Source: Thermoproteota archaeon (GTDB lineage: Archaea > Thermoproteota > Thermoprotei_A > EX4484-217-1). Taken from it: a DNA stretch of 64,000 nucleotides. Location: the NCBI GenBank assembly GCA_029258915.1, contig JAPDJU010000002.1, positions 124,001 to 188,000 of the forward strand, given 5' to 3'. The notes below the pieces were generated by a model. It did not search any database, was not told where the DNA came from, and worked only from the letters and a program-made list of their open reading frames with translations. Shown one piece after another: positions 25,781 through 33,799 of the stretch. The translations under genes and the position numbers were made by a program. Each line of letters opens with the position of its first letter. The first letter of the stretch is position 1.

Positions 25781-26509
25781 TCATAAAATAAATATTTTCT
25801 TAAAGTTTTCATAAATTACATTTCTGACTTCCTCAATATTTAAATCCTTAATTTCCGCAATATATTTCACCGTTCCCTTTATCATTCTGGGATTCAGTTT
25901 TAATCCCCGATAATTATATGGTCCATCGCTTTCAGTAACTATGTACTCTAAATCTACATAATCTACTACTTTTCTATGTTTTTCTTGTATAGTATAGGCC
26001 GGGTTTATTGAAATATAGTAGCCGACATCTACAATTTCATCTATTAACTCTAATGGTCCAGTATACCAGTGGAAAACTGCTCTTTCAATATCGTATTTCC
26101 TAAGTAGTCCTAAAACTTCAGTCCATGTGTTTACAGCGTGAATGTTCACCGTTAAATCATAGTCTCGCGCTATTTGAAGCAATTGGGTAAAGAATTCTCT
26201 TTGCCTATCTATAGTTTCTGGGACAAACCTCCTATCTAAACCTATTTCACCTAAACATTTAACTTCATATTTACTTACTAAGTCCACTATTTTACCGATG
26301 TGTTCTCTAGGCGTACTACCTATTTCCCATGGATGTATGCCAACACACGGTATAATGTTATTATACTTTGAAGCTATAGTTAAAGTCTTAAGAGAAGAAT
26401 ATACATCATCGGAAACCGCTGCTATTAAGAAACAGCTTGTAAACTCTTTTACCTCATTCTCGCTATATTCGTAAAGATGACAATGAGAGTCAACATAAGC
26501 TATCTTCAA
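25781..26509 (-). CDS. TatD-family metal-dependent hydrolase
   Basis: A 242-residue TIM-barrel hydrolase. The metal ligands are visible: VDSHCHLYE (H-x-H), LGEIGLDRRF (bridging glutamate), NIHAVNTW and VFHWYTG (histidines) and TESDGPYNY (aspartate). These are the TatD/COG1099 signatures, linked to 3'-5' DNase activity. The gene is single and is followed at some distance by the flavoprotein gene. It is divergent from the thioredoxin-fold gene at 26680 across a 170-base AT-rich region that must hold both promoters. Confidence 0.85.
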   Translation of the reverse strand: MKIAYVDSHCHLYEYSENEVKEFTSCFLIAAVSDDVYSSLKTLTIASKYNNIIPCVGIHPWEIGSTPREHIGKIVDLVSKYEVKCLGEIGLDRRFVPETIDRQREFFTQLLQIARDYDLTVNIHAVNTWTEVLGLLRKYDIERAVFHWYTGPLELIDEIVDVGYYISINPAYTIQEKHRKVVDYVDLEYIVTESDGPYNYRGLKLNPRMIKGTVKYIAEIKDLNIEEVRNVIYENFKKIFIL

Positions 26510-26679
26510 TACTATACAACCTTAGAATATTTTTCGTAAAATAGGTATTCTAAAATATTCTTAAAACATTACTGTATAAGGTTTATAATAACATATGTAA
26601 GGTATCTTTATCTATAAGACAACATTAGACTACCTATGAACAGTGTAGCTTAATAGATTTTATTGGAGCGTATATCGTC

Positions 26680-27279
26680 ATGGGAGATAAGTTAGTAGAA
26701 ATTTATGTAGGACCAGGATGTGTTACATGTAAGGAAATGATAGAGGAAATAAGCAATACTGCAAGGAAGCTAAACATAGCTTTAAAATTAAAAACCATCA
26801 ATAGAGAACATGAATATTTTAAGAAGACAAAAGCACCAATGACAATATTTTATGGGGTTTTTGAAGGAAGACTTAGATACATTGGTTGGATGTGCTGCCA
26901 TATGGAGAGAATTATTGAGAGAACTTTAGCAATACTTGTAAATCCTATGGAAGCAAAAGTACCTGACCAGGTTCGTGCTTCTATAAGTTCTCTAAATAGA
27001 GTTGACGTTAGAATGTTTACATCTCCTCTCTGTCCTACAGGCTGCCCTGATATTGCAGAGGCCTTAGTTAACATTACTGCTATATGTAACAATGTTTATT
27101 GTACAATTATAGGTGCTATTGAAGCATTAGATTTAATGGACGAGTTAGGTGTTTCAAAAATACCAACAGTAATTTTAAACGATAAAGTTAGGTGTTCTTT
27201 AAACGCAAAGTCTGTTAATGAAGCTTATGAAAACATATTGGACGTTATAAGTAAGAATATTGAGAAGTTCAAGCAGTAA
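26680..27279 (+). CDS. Two-domain thioredoxin-fold protein (PDO-like)
   Basis: A 199-residue cytoplasmic protein with two thioredoxin-like halves. The first starts EIYVGPGCVTCKEM with a C-x2-C site. The second starts RMFTSPLCPTGCPDIAEA, giving C-x3-C instead of C-x2-C, and carries the cis-proline strand SKIPTVILNDKVR. Two additional adjacent cysteines occur in GWMCCHME. The layout resembles archaeal protein disulfide oxidoreductase (PDO), which forms or isomerises disulfides in thermophiles, but the second site is atypical. A redox or metal-handling role is possible. The gene is monocistronic as far as can be seen. Confidence 0.65.
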   Translation: MGDKLVEIYVGPGCVTCKEMIEEISNTARKLNIALKLKTINREHEYFKKTKAPMTIFYGVFEGRLRYIGWMCCHMERIIERTLAILVNPMEAKVPDQVRASISSLNRVDVRMFTSPLCPTGCPDIAEALVNITAICNNVYCTIIGAIEALDLMDELGVSKIPTVILNDKVRCSLNAKSVNEAYENILDVISKNIEKFKQ

Positions 27280-27355
27280 TTAGCATCATCTATTTGTCGA
27301 AGAAGTTAAATAGTATTTTATATACCTTAAGCTGTTAGGTGAAAATTTTGTACCA

Positions 27356-28702
27356 ATGGAATTAAAGCTTTTTAAATCAGTGCTTAAACCTGAATTTCTG
27401 CCAGATAAATGGTATAATATTGTTCCGGAACTTCCAGAGCCTTTACCGCCTCCTTTGGATCCTCAAACGTTAAGGCCGGTAAGTATTTCTAAACTTGAAA
27501 GATTATTTGCAAAAGAACTTATTAAGCAAGAAGTAGCTACGGATGTTTTCATAAAAATTCCCGAAGATGTTAGAGAAGCCTATGTTGAGCTTGGTAGACC
27601 AACACCTCTCTTTAGAGCCCATAGACTTGAAATAGCGTTGAAAACGCCGGCTAAAATATATTTTAAATATGAAGGTGTTTTGCCGACAGGAGCTCATAAG
27701 GTAAACACCGCCATAGCGCAAGTATATTATAATAAGCTTCAAGATGTTGAAAGAGTTGTCACGGAAACTGGTGCTGGACAGTGGGGCAGTGCTTTAGCAT
27801 TAGCTGGAGCAATGTACGGTGTTAAAGTTAGAGTTTTCATGGTGAAAAGCAGCTACATGCAGAAACCGTATAGAAGAATTTTAATGGAAATATATGGTGC
27901 TGAAGTATATCCAAGTCCTAGTACAATAACAAGTGTTGGTAGGGAAATTTTAAAAGAAGATCATGAACATCCTGGGAGCTTAGGTATAGCAATTAGTGAG
28001 GCTATAGAGGATGTTTTAAGCGATGAAAAAAGCAGGTATTGTTTAGGTAGCGTTTTAAACCATGTGCTTTTACATCAAACAGTAATTGGATTGGAAACTA
28101 AGCATCAAATGGAGGAGCTTGGAGAATATCCTGATTACGTTATTGGATGTGTTGGCGGTGGAAGCAACTTTGCAGGAATATCCTATCCCTTCATAAGAGA
28201 TAGGTTAAAAGGAAAAAGTGAAACGAAGTTTATAGCTGTTGAGCCTAAAGCAGCGCCAACAATGACACGTGGAAAATGCATGTACGATTACGGAGACACA
28301 GGTAGATTAACTCCATTACTTAAAATGCATACTATAGGCCATATGTATAGAGTACCTCCAATACACGCTGGTGGTTTAAGATATCATGGAGTAGCACCAA
28401 CAATAAGTATTTTAGTAAAACATGGAATAGTAGAGCCTATAGCATATCATCAGAATGAAGCTTTTGAAGCAGCAGTTTTCTTTGCAAAACATGAGGGAAT
28501 AGTTCCAGCGCCAGAATCAGCCCATGCTGTTAAAGCAGCAATAGACATTGCTAGAAAGCTAAAGGAAAAGAAAACAATACTATTCAACCTAAGCGGCCAC
28601 GGATTATTAGACCTATTGGGATACCAAGAATACCTTGAAGGCAAGCTTCCGGACTATGAACCCAAGAAAATCGACTTAACGTATCTACCAAAAACAACAT
28701 AA
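27356..28702 (+). CDS. trpB: Tryptophan synthase beta chain, TrpB2 type
   Basis: A 448-residue fold-type II PLP enzyme, about 50 residues longer than TrpB1. The N-terminal extension with [18 protein letters not shown] is the TrpB2 hallmark. The PLP lysine lies in GAHKVNTA, the substrate loop is [11 protein letters not shown] and the phosphate loop is [11 protein letters not shown]. TrpB2 enzymes condense indole with serine, and some archaeal orphans prefer O-phosphoserine. No trpA or other trp gene is in the window, so it is an orphan beta chain here. A T-rich stretch follows the stop. Confidence 0.92.
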   Translation: MELKLFKSVLKPEFLPDKWYNIVPELPEPLPPPLDPQTLRPVSISKLERLFAKELIKQEVATDVFIKIPEDVREAYVELGRPTPLFRAHRLEIALKTPAKIYFKYEGVLPTGAHKVNTAIAQVYYNKLQDVERVVTETGAGQWGSALALAGAMYGVKVRVFMVKSSYMQKPYRRILMEIYGAEVYPSPSTITSVGREILKEDHEHPGSLGIAISEAIEDVLSDEKSRYCLGSVLNHVLLHQTVIGLETKHQMEELGEYPDYVIGCVGGGSNFAGISYPFIRDRLKGKSETKFIAVEPKAAPTMTRGKCMYDYGDTGRLTPLLKMHTIGHMYRVPPIHAGGLRYHGVAPTISILVKHGIVEPIAYHQNEAFEAAVFFAKHEGIVPAPESAHAVKAAIDIARKLKEKKTILFNLSGHGLLDLLGYQEYLEGKLPDYEPKKIDLTYLPKTT

Positions 28703-28705
28703 ATT

Positions 28706-28725
28706 CTTTATTTTAATTTTTAGTA
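28706..28725 (+). terminator. T-rich stretch after trpB
   Basis: Immediately after the trpB stop the sequence reads ttctttattttaatttttag, a run of short T tracts without a hairpin. Archaeal RNA polymerase terminates at such oligo-T stretches. It lies between trpB and the promoter of the ribbon-helix-helix gene. Assignment is by composition only. Confidence 0.4.
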
Positions 28726-28774
28726 ATTATTTCAACTCTTTTTAGGAAACATTAACATTTATTGTAAGGTTAAA

Positions 28775-28805
28775 TTTAAATATAATGGTAGTAAATTTTA
28801 CTACC
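28775..28805 (+). promoter_or_regulatory. Promoter and palindromic operator of the RHH / aspartic-protease-like pair
   Basis: A TATA-like TTTAAATATAA occupies 28775-28785. Right after it is a perfect palindrome, GGTAGTAAA-T-TTTACTACC, at 28787-28805 (two 9-base arms around one T). With the usual 25-base spacing, transcription would start at the right edge of the palindrome, about 10 bases before the ATG at 28816. A repressor bound here would cover the start site. Ribbon-helix-helix proteins bind such inverted repeats as dimers of dimers and often autoregulate; this is inferred, not shown. Confidence 0.7.
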
Positions 28806-28815
28806 AGGTAGGAAT

Positions 28816-29079
28816 ATGGGTGTTCGTAAAGTTAGTGTAAGCTTACCTGAGGATATGTTAAGAAAAATAGATGAAATAGCTTTAGAACTCGGTATTAGTA
28901 GAAGCGAACTCATAACATGGGTTTTAGAGGAAAAGTTTGGTAAAAGAAGAGTAAAAGAGGAAAGATATCCTACAGCTCTTTGGCGTCTAAGATCTGTTGG
29001 TTATTTAAAATATAGGACTCCAAGGTATCCATATAGGAGGATTAGAGGGGATTGGATAGTAGAAGAGATAAGAGAATAA
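28816..29079 (+). CDS. Ribbon-helix-helix (CopG/Arc-type) DNA-binding protein
   Basis: An 87-residue protein. The beta strand RKVSVSLPEDMLRKIDEIA and helix LGISRSELITWVLEE form a classic ribbon-helix-helix fold. The basic C-terminal tail (TALWRLRSVGYLKYRTPRYP) is unusual and may contact the partner or DNA. An aggtagg SD precedes the ATG. The last 28 bases overlap the start of the aspartic-protease-like gene, so both are made together, as in toxin-antitoxin operons. A palindromic operator sits directly upstream. Confidence 0.82.
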   Translation: MGVRKVSVSLPEDMLRKIDEIALELGISRSELITWVLEEKFGKRRVKEERYPTALWRLRSVGYLKYRTPRYPYRRIRGDWIVEEIRE

Positions 29080-29501
29080 TTTTCCACTATATTAGTGCTG
29101 GTTTTACACATTTTGGAGAAAAAATAGCAGAAGTTCCTGTAATAAGCTTAGCAGTAAAAGCCGGTAAGAAGAGAGCTAGAGGATTAGCAATAATAGATAC
29201 GGGATTTGATGGAGGAATATATCCTAATATACAAGTACTAGAGATTCTTGAAGGGTTAAAACCTGAAAGAACAGTTTACCTTGAAAATCCCCTTTACGGA
29301 TTATCTGAATTTGAAATATATAGTGTTGATACTTTCATCTACTATAATGGAGAATACATAGGATTAGGGGAAGCTAAAGTGTATGCACCAACGCAACCTG
29401 AAATGGTTTCAGAAGAAGTAACCATTGGTAGAGAATTTTTAAACAAATTTAAACTGGTTTTAGATCCTGTAACCAAGGTTGTAATTGTAGAAATACCTTA
29501 A
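29052..29501 (+). CDS. Retropepsin-like (clan AA) aspartic protease-family protein paired with an RHH regulator
   Basis: A 149-residue protein with a TTG start inside the end of the RHH gene. The core AIIDTGFDGGIYP contains the D-T-G active-site triad of clan AA aspartic peptidases. The later VTIGREFLNKFKLVLDP matches the (I/L)GxxFL..F.L..D ending seen in single-domain retropepsin-like proteins. Such proteins act as homodimers. RHH antidotes normally pair with RNases; a protease-like partner is unusual. It could cleave the regulator or another target, or have no peptidase activity. Family assignment is good; biological role is unknown. Confidence 0.7.
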   Translation: MDSRRDKRIIFHYISAGFTHFGEKIAEVPVISLAVKAGKKRARGLAIIDTGFDGGIYPNIQVLEILEGLKPERTVYLENPLYGLSEFEIYSVDTFIYYNGEYIGLGEAKVYAPTQPEMVSEEVTIGREFLNKFKLVLDPVTKVVIVEIP

Positions 29502-29503
29502 GA

Positions 29504-30688
29504 CTACGTTTCTGTCGCAATAAAGGATTCAGCATGTCCAGCTAGTATCTCAAGTACCTTATTAGCATTAATACTTCCTATAGGTGGTATTGCCCTCTGC
29601 TTAGGAGGCATTTCTCCTGGTCTTAAAATACCTCTAGTAATAAGCTCATCTAATATTAGTTCTTTTAACTCCTCATCACATAATGAACTGTGATATATTA
29701 TTGAGAGAGACTTTAAAATCATCTCCTTAATATGTTCTGCACCTCGCTCCTCATGAACATGAGGGTTTCTAGGTTCTACCTGGAAAACCTCAACTCCTTT
29801 ACTTATTACATCTTCGTATTTTGTTGGCTTAAACCCGCTAAACTCTTCAATTAAATATATTAGCTCATAGGGTTCAATACCAAAACCGCCCATAAACTGC
29901 ATAACTTCAGCAAGCTTCATGGTCATTGCATGATCTCCTGAATTTCCTGTTTTAACGATATCGGTTTCAAAACGGGTTAGCCTACCTAATAACAGGTTAA
30001 TGTACTTATTCGTTATTCCCGAAACTCTTCCTCTTCTTCTAAAGTAGAAGCCTTTACCTACAAACTTCGTTTTGTAAGGCCATCTAATTCTAACCATAGC
30101 ATAAGGTGTTCTGGATGACAAAAATGTTGAGGCATATATTTTAGCATATTCATAAACAGCTCCTGGAATGTAATTATCAGAGTCTACAAAACCAACATAA
30201 TCCTTACCTAACGCCTTAGCAAGTATCATACCTAAAACCATACCTTCTCCTTTACCATCTCTAACAGTATCGCCTTCAAGTATTTCCGTATAGCCTACTT
30301 CCTTTAAAGCTAAACCCCATGCATGGTCTTTCTGATGAATCATAATAAAAGACCTTCTAGAAAACCTGTAAAAATGGAGCATTGTATCTACTTCTATTTG
30401 ATACCTATCTATAGGGGCTCTTGAAGAGTTAGATACAACAATAACTAGAACATCATGTGGTATACCGCTTAAAACACCCTCTAAAATATTTGGTTTCTCA
30501 TTTTTAACAGGAAGAACTATAGCCATCCTACTTTCTATTTCCTTTATTTCTTCACTACTAAACCTTATAACATGGAAGTCTTCACCTAAACTCTTTAACC
30601 CACCACTATCAATTTCTATAACACGTTGGACATCATGTATTCTCAATGCACCAAGCCTTTCAGAGTATCTAGGAATTTCAATTCTCAT
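29504..30688 (-). CDS. mpgS: Mannosyl-3-phosphoglycerate synthase
   Basis: About 394 residues from the ATG at 30688, which has a proper SD (aggtg); earlier in-frame ATGs precede a non-conserved stretch. The start MRIEIPRYSERLGAL, the nucleotide-sugar strand RMAIVLPVKNEKPNILEGVLSG, the metal motif FVDSDNYIPGAV (D-x-D) and KTGNSGDHAMT are GT55 signatures. The enzyme transfers mannose from GDP-mannose to 3-phosphoglycerate, the first step to mannosylglycerate, a compatible solute of thermophiles. The phosphatase MpgP was not found in the window. The gene is convergent with the RHH pair. Confidence 0.9.
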   Translation of the reverse strand: MRIEIPRYSERLGALRIHDVQRVIEIDSGGLKSLGEDFHVIRFSSEEIKEIESRMAIVLPVKNEKPNILEGVLSGIPHDVLVIVVSNSSRAPIDRYQIEVDTMLHFYRFSRRSFIMIHQKDHAWGLALKEVGYTEILEGDTVRDGKGEGMVLGMILAKALGKDYVGFVDSDNYIPGAVYEYAKIYASTFLSSRTPYAMVRIRWPYKTKFVGKGFYFRRRGRVSGITNKYINLLLGRLTRFETDIVKTGNSGDHAMTMKLAEVMQFMGGFGIEPYELIYLIEEFSGFKPTKYEDVISKGVEVFQVEPRNPHVHEERGAEHIKEMILKSLSIIYHSSLCDEELKELILDELITRGILRPGEMPPKQRAIPPIGSINANKVLEILAGHAESFIATET

Positions 30689-30849
30689 AATAAACACCTT
30701 TAACCATTTTTGCTGAGCAATTTTAGTTGGCGACAGTTCTTTTATCAAACTATATGGCTTAGGTTGGATTTAATGTTTCCCAAAAATTAGGTTTTTGTTT
30801 AAAATATTAAATGTTTAAAGTAAAGAAGTTAGAATAAGGTGAATCAGTT

Positions 30850-31101
30850 ATGGTATGCTTAAAAATTGTTGTTAAAGGAGATAAAACCAGCTACTATGTT
30901 AGAACGATAATAGATTGGCTACATGAAATTAAGGACATTATTGAAGACGAATACTCGGCGAAAATGGAAATAAAGCATGCTAAAAATTCTTCGGAAATAC
31001 CTGAAGTATATATTTGTGGTCGTTTTGCTTTTTCAGGCTTACCTGATAATGAAGGAGAACTTATTGAAATTATAAAGTCCATTATCGAGGGAAATTTATA
31101 A
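30850..31101 (+). CDS. Small thioredoxin-like protein without active-site cysteines
   Basis: An 83-residue protein. The second half IPEVYICGRFAFSGLPDNEGELIEIIKSII looks like the cis-proline strand and last helix of thioredoxin-fold proteins, while the first half has lost any C-x2-C motif. Many archaea carry similar short proteins of unknown role. It is followed 45 bases later by the HD hydrolase gene and may be co-transcribed with it. Function not assigned. Confidence 0.6.
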   Translation: MVCLKIVVKGDKTSYYVRTIIDWLHEIKDIIEDEYSAKMEIKHAKNSSEIPEVYICGRFAFSGLPDNEGELIEIIKSIIEGNL

Positions 31102-31146
31102 GTTAAAGCACTATTAACTTATGTTCTAAGGAGGGAATGTAATAGA

Positions 31147-31791
31147 ATGATGAGAGAACCTGAAGTTAGAAAAGCGGCTGACAGCATTAACGACGATGCA
31201 AACCATGGAAAGACAATTTCAGAAATCGAACACATGGTTATGGACACCTTAGGTTACGACCCTGTACATGGATTTCCACATATTGAGAGAGTTATGAAGC
31301 TCGCATTTAAGCTAGCGGAAGATTTTAGAGAAGTAAATTTTCTGGTTCTTAAATTAGCGGTTTTACTTCACGATATAGGTAGGGTTGAAGAAGAAACTTT
31401 ACATAAGCATCATGCTCTCCTTAGTGCTGAAATGGCTAAAAATATTTTAGCACAATACGGTTTCACGGAGAACATCATAAATAATGTTACAGATGCTATC
31501 TTAGCACACAGTTATACTTTAAGGTATGAACCTAAGACCATTGAAGGTAGAATTTTAAGTGATGCAGATAAGCTTGATGCATTAGGTGCTGTGGGAATTA
31601 TGAGGGTTTTCATGGAGTCTGCTTATAGAAGAAGAACACTTGAAGAGACAATAAGCCATTTTTATGAAAAACTTTTCAAACTAAAAGACCTCATGTGGAC
31701 TGAAAAAGCTAAGAAAATGGCGGAGAAGAGACATCGATACATGATTGAGTTTTTAGATAGACTAGAGAAAGAAATAGAAGCTGAGGAGTAA
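31147..31791 (+). CDS. HD-domain phosphohydrolase
   Basis: A 214-residue HD-superfamily protein. The metal ligands are HGFPHIERVMKLA (first His), VLLHDIGR (the HD doublet), HHALLSAEMA, AHSYTL and DADKLDALGAVG (last Asp). The arrangement matches the YedJ/uncharacterised HD subfamily that acts on nucleotides or phosphoesters. A good ggaggga SD lies upstream; ATG at 31147 or the next codon can start it. The LysE-type gene starts two bases after its stop. Confidence 0.85.
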   Translation: MMREPEVRKAADSINDDANHGKTISEIEHMVMDTLGYDPVHGFPHIERVMKLAFKLAEDFREVNFLVLKLAVLLHDIGRVEEETLHKHHALLSAEMAKNILAQYGFTENIINNVTDAILAHSYTLRYEPKTIEGRILSDADKLDALGAVGIMRVFMESAYRRRTLEETISHFYEKLFKLKDLMWTEKAKKMAEKRHRYMIEFLDRLEKEIEAEE

Positions 31792-31793
31792 GC

Positions 31794-32453
31794 ATGATAA
31801 CTGAAGAGCTATTGCACTTACTGATAACTGTTCAGTTACTTTCAGCCACAGGTGCTTTAGCTCCAGGCCCTCTTTTCATAATAAATCTCATCTATGGAAG
31901 CTATGGTGGCTGGAAAAATGGATTCAAAATGGCTTTAGGCCACATGTTAGTAGAATTCCCATTATACTTAGCAATAGGCTTAGGACTGATCTCGCTAATG
32001 TATATGGCTGATGTAAAGATTTACTTAGGCATTACGGGAGGCATAGTTATGATAGCTTTCGGTATTCTACAGTTTACAAGTCTTAGAAAAAGGAAAAACT
32101 ATGTATCTAACACTAATATTGCATTTAAGAAACATGGTCCATTGCTTATGGGGGTTCTTTTATCAGCTTTTAATCCGTTTTTCATACTTTGGTGGATTTT
32201 TATAGGTTCAACTTTCATTTATGGTACAATAAATATTCTTTCATACTATGGTTTACCTTTAATTTACATGTCACATGTATGGATGGACTTTGTATGGTTA
32301 ACGTTTACCGCTCATATGGCTTTTTTAGGTAGGAATTTATTAAAAGAAAAATTCTATAACTTTTTTGTTGCAGCACTAAGCTTGCTACTTGTAGTTTTTG
32401 GAATACATTTCATATCTAAGAGCCTATGGGGCATTAGTATTCTGCCGTTATAG
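31794..32453 (+). CDS. LysE-family amino-acid exporter-like membrane protein
   Basis: A 219-residue protein with six membrane segments. The first loop SATGALAPGPLFIINLIYGSYGGWKNGFKMALGHMLVE reproduces the LysE/RhtB opening (APGP followed by G-x-x-x-G-x-x-x-A-x-G). The later SAFNPFFILWW matches the second conserved NP motif. The family exports basic or neutral amino acids and related solutes; the substrate is not predictable here. It follows the HD gene by two bases. Confidence 0.82.
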   Translation: MITEELLHLLITVQLLSATGALAPGPLFIINLIYGSYGGWKNGFKMALGHMLVEFPLYLAIGLGLISLMYMADVKIYLGITGGIVMIAFGILQFTSLRKRKNYVSNTNIAFKKHGPLLMGVLLSAFNPFFILWWIFIGSTFIYGTINILSYYGLPLIYMSHVWMDFVWLTFTAHMAFLGRNLLKEKFYNFFVAALSLLLVVFGIHFISKSLWGISILPL

Positions 32454-32472
32454 CAGTTAATAAAATATTACA

Positions 32473-32922
32473 TTACTCACTATAGGTTACTTTCTTTACG
32501 AATTTCATTTTAGTTAGCGCTTTAAGTTTAGCTATATTTTTAGGTATAACAACTTCGTTTACAAAAACTATGGAGTGCACTTTCTTGTTAAAGGTTTCTA
32601 AATCTACTGTATTATCAAATATTAGTTTTTTAATGTTTCTAAACCTTACCCTACCTTCAACACTTTCAAGGTCACTTTTAGACACTGTTAATTCATCTAA
32701 GTCTCCTACAACAACTGTTTTTAACGTTGTTTCTACTCCTTCTCTCATTTTCTGTACTAATTCGTAGGATCCTTCAGCTAATGATAAAAAAACTCTTAAA
32801 GCTTCGTTAATTACTTCACCGACAGTTTCACCTATAGATCTAGCTAAAGCTGATGCTTTAGCGTAAAGTTCTTCATCTATATTCCTTATTGTAATAGTTT
32901 TCTTCTTTTTCTCCTCAGACAT
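32473..32922 (-). CDS. Ribbon-helix-helix domain protein with extra C-terminal domain
   Basis: About 149 residues from the ATG at 32922, placed seven bases after a ggtga SD; a GTG at 32931 lies inside that SD. Residues 8-50 (KTITIRNIDEELYAKASALARSIGETVGEVINEALRVF) fit a ribbon-helix-helix or coiled regulator. The C-terminal 100 residues alternate short strands and helices and include FVNEVVIPKNIAKLKALT. No partner gene is adjacent on this strand. A DNA-binding role is likely, the target unknown. Confidence 0.6.
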   Translation of the reverse strand: MSEEKKKKTITIRNIDEELYAKASALARSIGETVGEVINEALRVFLSLAEGSYELVQKMREGVETTLKTVVVGDLDELTVSKSDLESVEGRVRFRNIKKLIFDNTVDLETFNKKVHSIVFVNEVVIPKNIAKLKALTKMKFVKKVTYSE

Positions 32923-32985
32923 GTATGTCACCTATGTAATACTTGTAATACATATAATATAAGCTTTACTGTTCAAGCTGGGAAA

Positions 32986-32994
32986 GTTTAAAAG
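32986..32994 (+). promoter_or_regulatory. TATA box of the tRNA gene
   Basis: GTTTAAAAG is preceded by purine-rich ggaaa (BRE-like). Its centre lies about 26 bases before position 33016, which would place the transcription start about 9 bases ahead of the tRNA 5' end, the normal geometry for archaeal tRNA promoters. Confidence 0.5.
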
Positions 32995-33024
32995 AAAAAT
33001 AGTGGATAATGTTTCAAATAGAGA

Positions 33025-33154
33025 AGCCGGGTCGTCTAGCGGTCAAGGATGCGGGGCAGGTTCCTTTCTCCCTTTAGCAGGGAGAACCCTCGACTCTGGA
33101 CCTTAAAGGGGGAGAACCCCCGTGACCGGGGTTCGAATCCCCGCCCGGCTACCA
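33025..33154 (+). tRNA. tRNA-Gln (CUG), interrupted by probably two introns
   Basis: The acceptor stem pairs AGCCGGG (33025-33031) with CCCGGCT (33144-33150), followed by A73 and an encoded CCA. The D arm is GTCT/GGAT. The T arm is CGGGG TTCGAAT CCCCG. The anticodon stem pairs CGGGG (33052-33056) with CCCCG (33118-33122). Between them is about 60 bases, not 7. Removing about 37 bases (near 33057-33093, holding a TTCTCCCT/AGGGAGAA hairpin) and about 17 bases (near 33100-33116) leaves loop CTCTGG plus one base, anticodon CUG, and a normal 76-base tRNA. The A1-U72 pair also fits archaeal tRNA-Gln. Exact splice sites may shift by one or two bases. Confidence 0.8.
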
Positions 33155-33301
33155 TTAAATATTTCATTAACTTCATTGTTTGATAAATGCAGGTAATTGT
33201 GTTTCAATATAAGTTTTTCGATTTAATTACTATATTCTTCAATTTTGGAAAGTAATATTTAACTATCATGGGTTCTTATACTATGAAGGTAGGGATGAAT
33301 A

Positions 33302-33799
33302 TTGGGGACTGCTGTTGAAAGTGCCTCTATAGAAGTTTCTGCTGAAAGTAGGGTTCTGGTTCATGATAACTCAAAGTGTACAGCATGTACTACATGTATG
33401 ATTGCTTGTTCTATGAAGCATTTCGGTGTTGCCGATTATGAGAAGTCTTTTATAAAAATAATATTTAACCCCGTTGTTAAGGCTTTTGAAGCAGCATATT
33501 GTCACCATTGTGACGAACCTTACTGCTTAAACATATGTCCTGTAGATGCTATTTATAAAGACAAGTTGTCAGATGGAACAGTAATTGTACGTATAAGTAC
33601 TCTTAAGTGCATAGGTTGTGGTTCATGCAGGCTGGCTTGCCCTATGTCCATACCTCATGAAGACCCAGTTATGAGGGTTGCTGTTAAATGTGATTTATGT
33701 GATGGAGACCCTGAATGTGTTAAAGCCTGTCCTACACAAGCACTAAGATTTGTTCCTAGAAGTGAAGCATTAAACTTCCTTAAAAAAGTCTATGGGTGA
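33302..33799 (+). CDS. HycB/HydN-like ferredoxin with four [4Fe-4S] motifs
   Basis: A 165-residue protein with a TTG start after a ggtaggga SD. Sixteen cysteines fall into four cluster motifs: CTACTTCMIAC, CHHCDEPYCLNICP, CIGCGSCRLACP and CDLCDGDPECVKACP. This is the DmsB/HycB/HydN pattern, not the two-cluster NuoI pattern. HycB carries electrons between a partner oxidoreductase and the membrane hydrogenase in formate hydrogenlyase. Here it opens the hydrogenase operon and overlaps the antiporter-like gene by four bases. No formate dehydrogenase gene is seen, so its electron partner is unknown and may be HdrB-linked. Confidence 0.85.
   Translation: MGTAVESASIEVSAESRVLVHDNSKCTACTTCMIACSMKHFGVADYEKSFIKIIFNPVVKAFEAAYCHHCDEPYCLNICPVDAIYKDKLSDGTVIVRISTLKCIGCGSCRLACPMSIPHEDPVMRVAVKCDLCDGDPECVKACPTQALRFVPRSEALNFLKKVYG

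Noticed and set aside
29504-30748. Longer mpgS start at 30748
   Set aside because: The first 20 residues do not resemble the family and lack an SD, whereas the ATG at 30688 has a proper SD and matches the family start.
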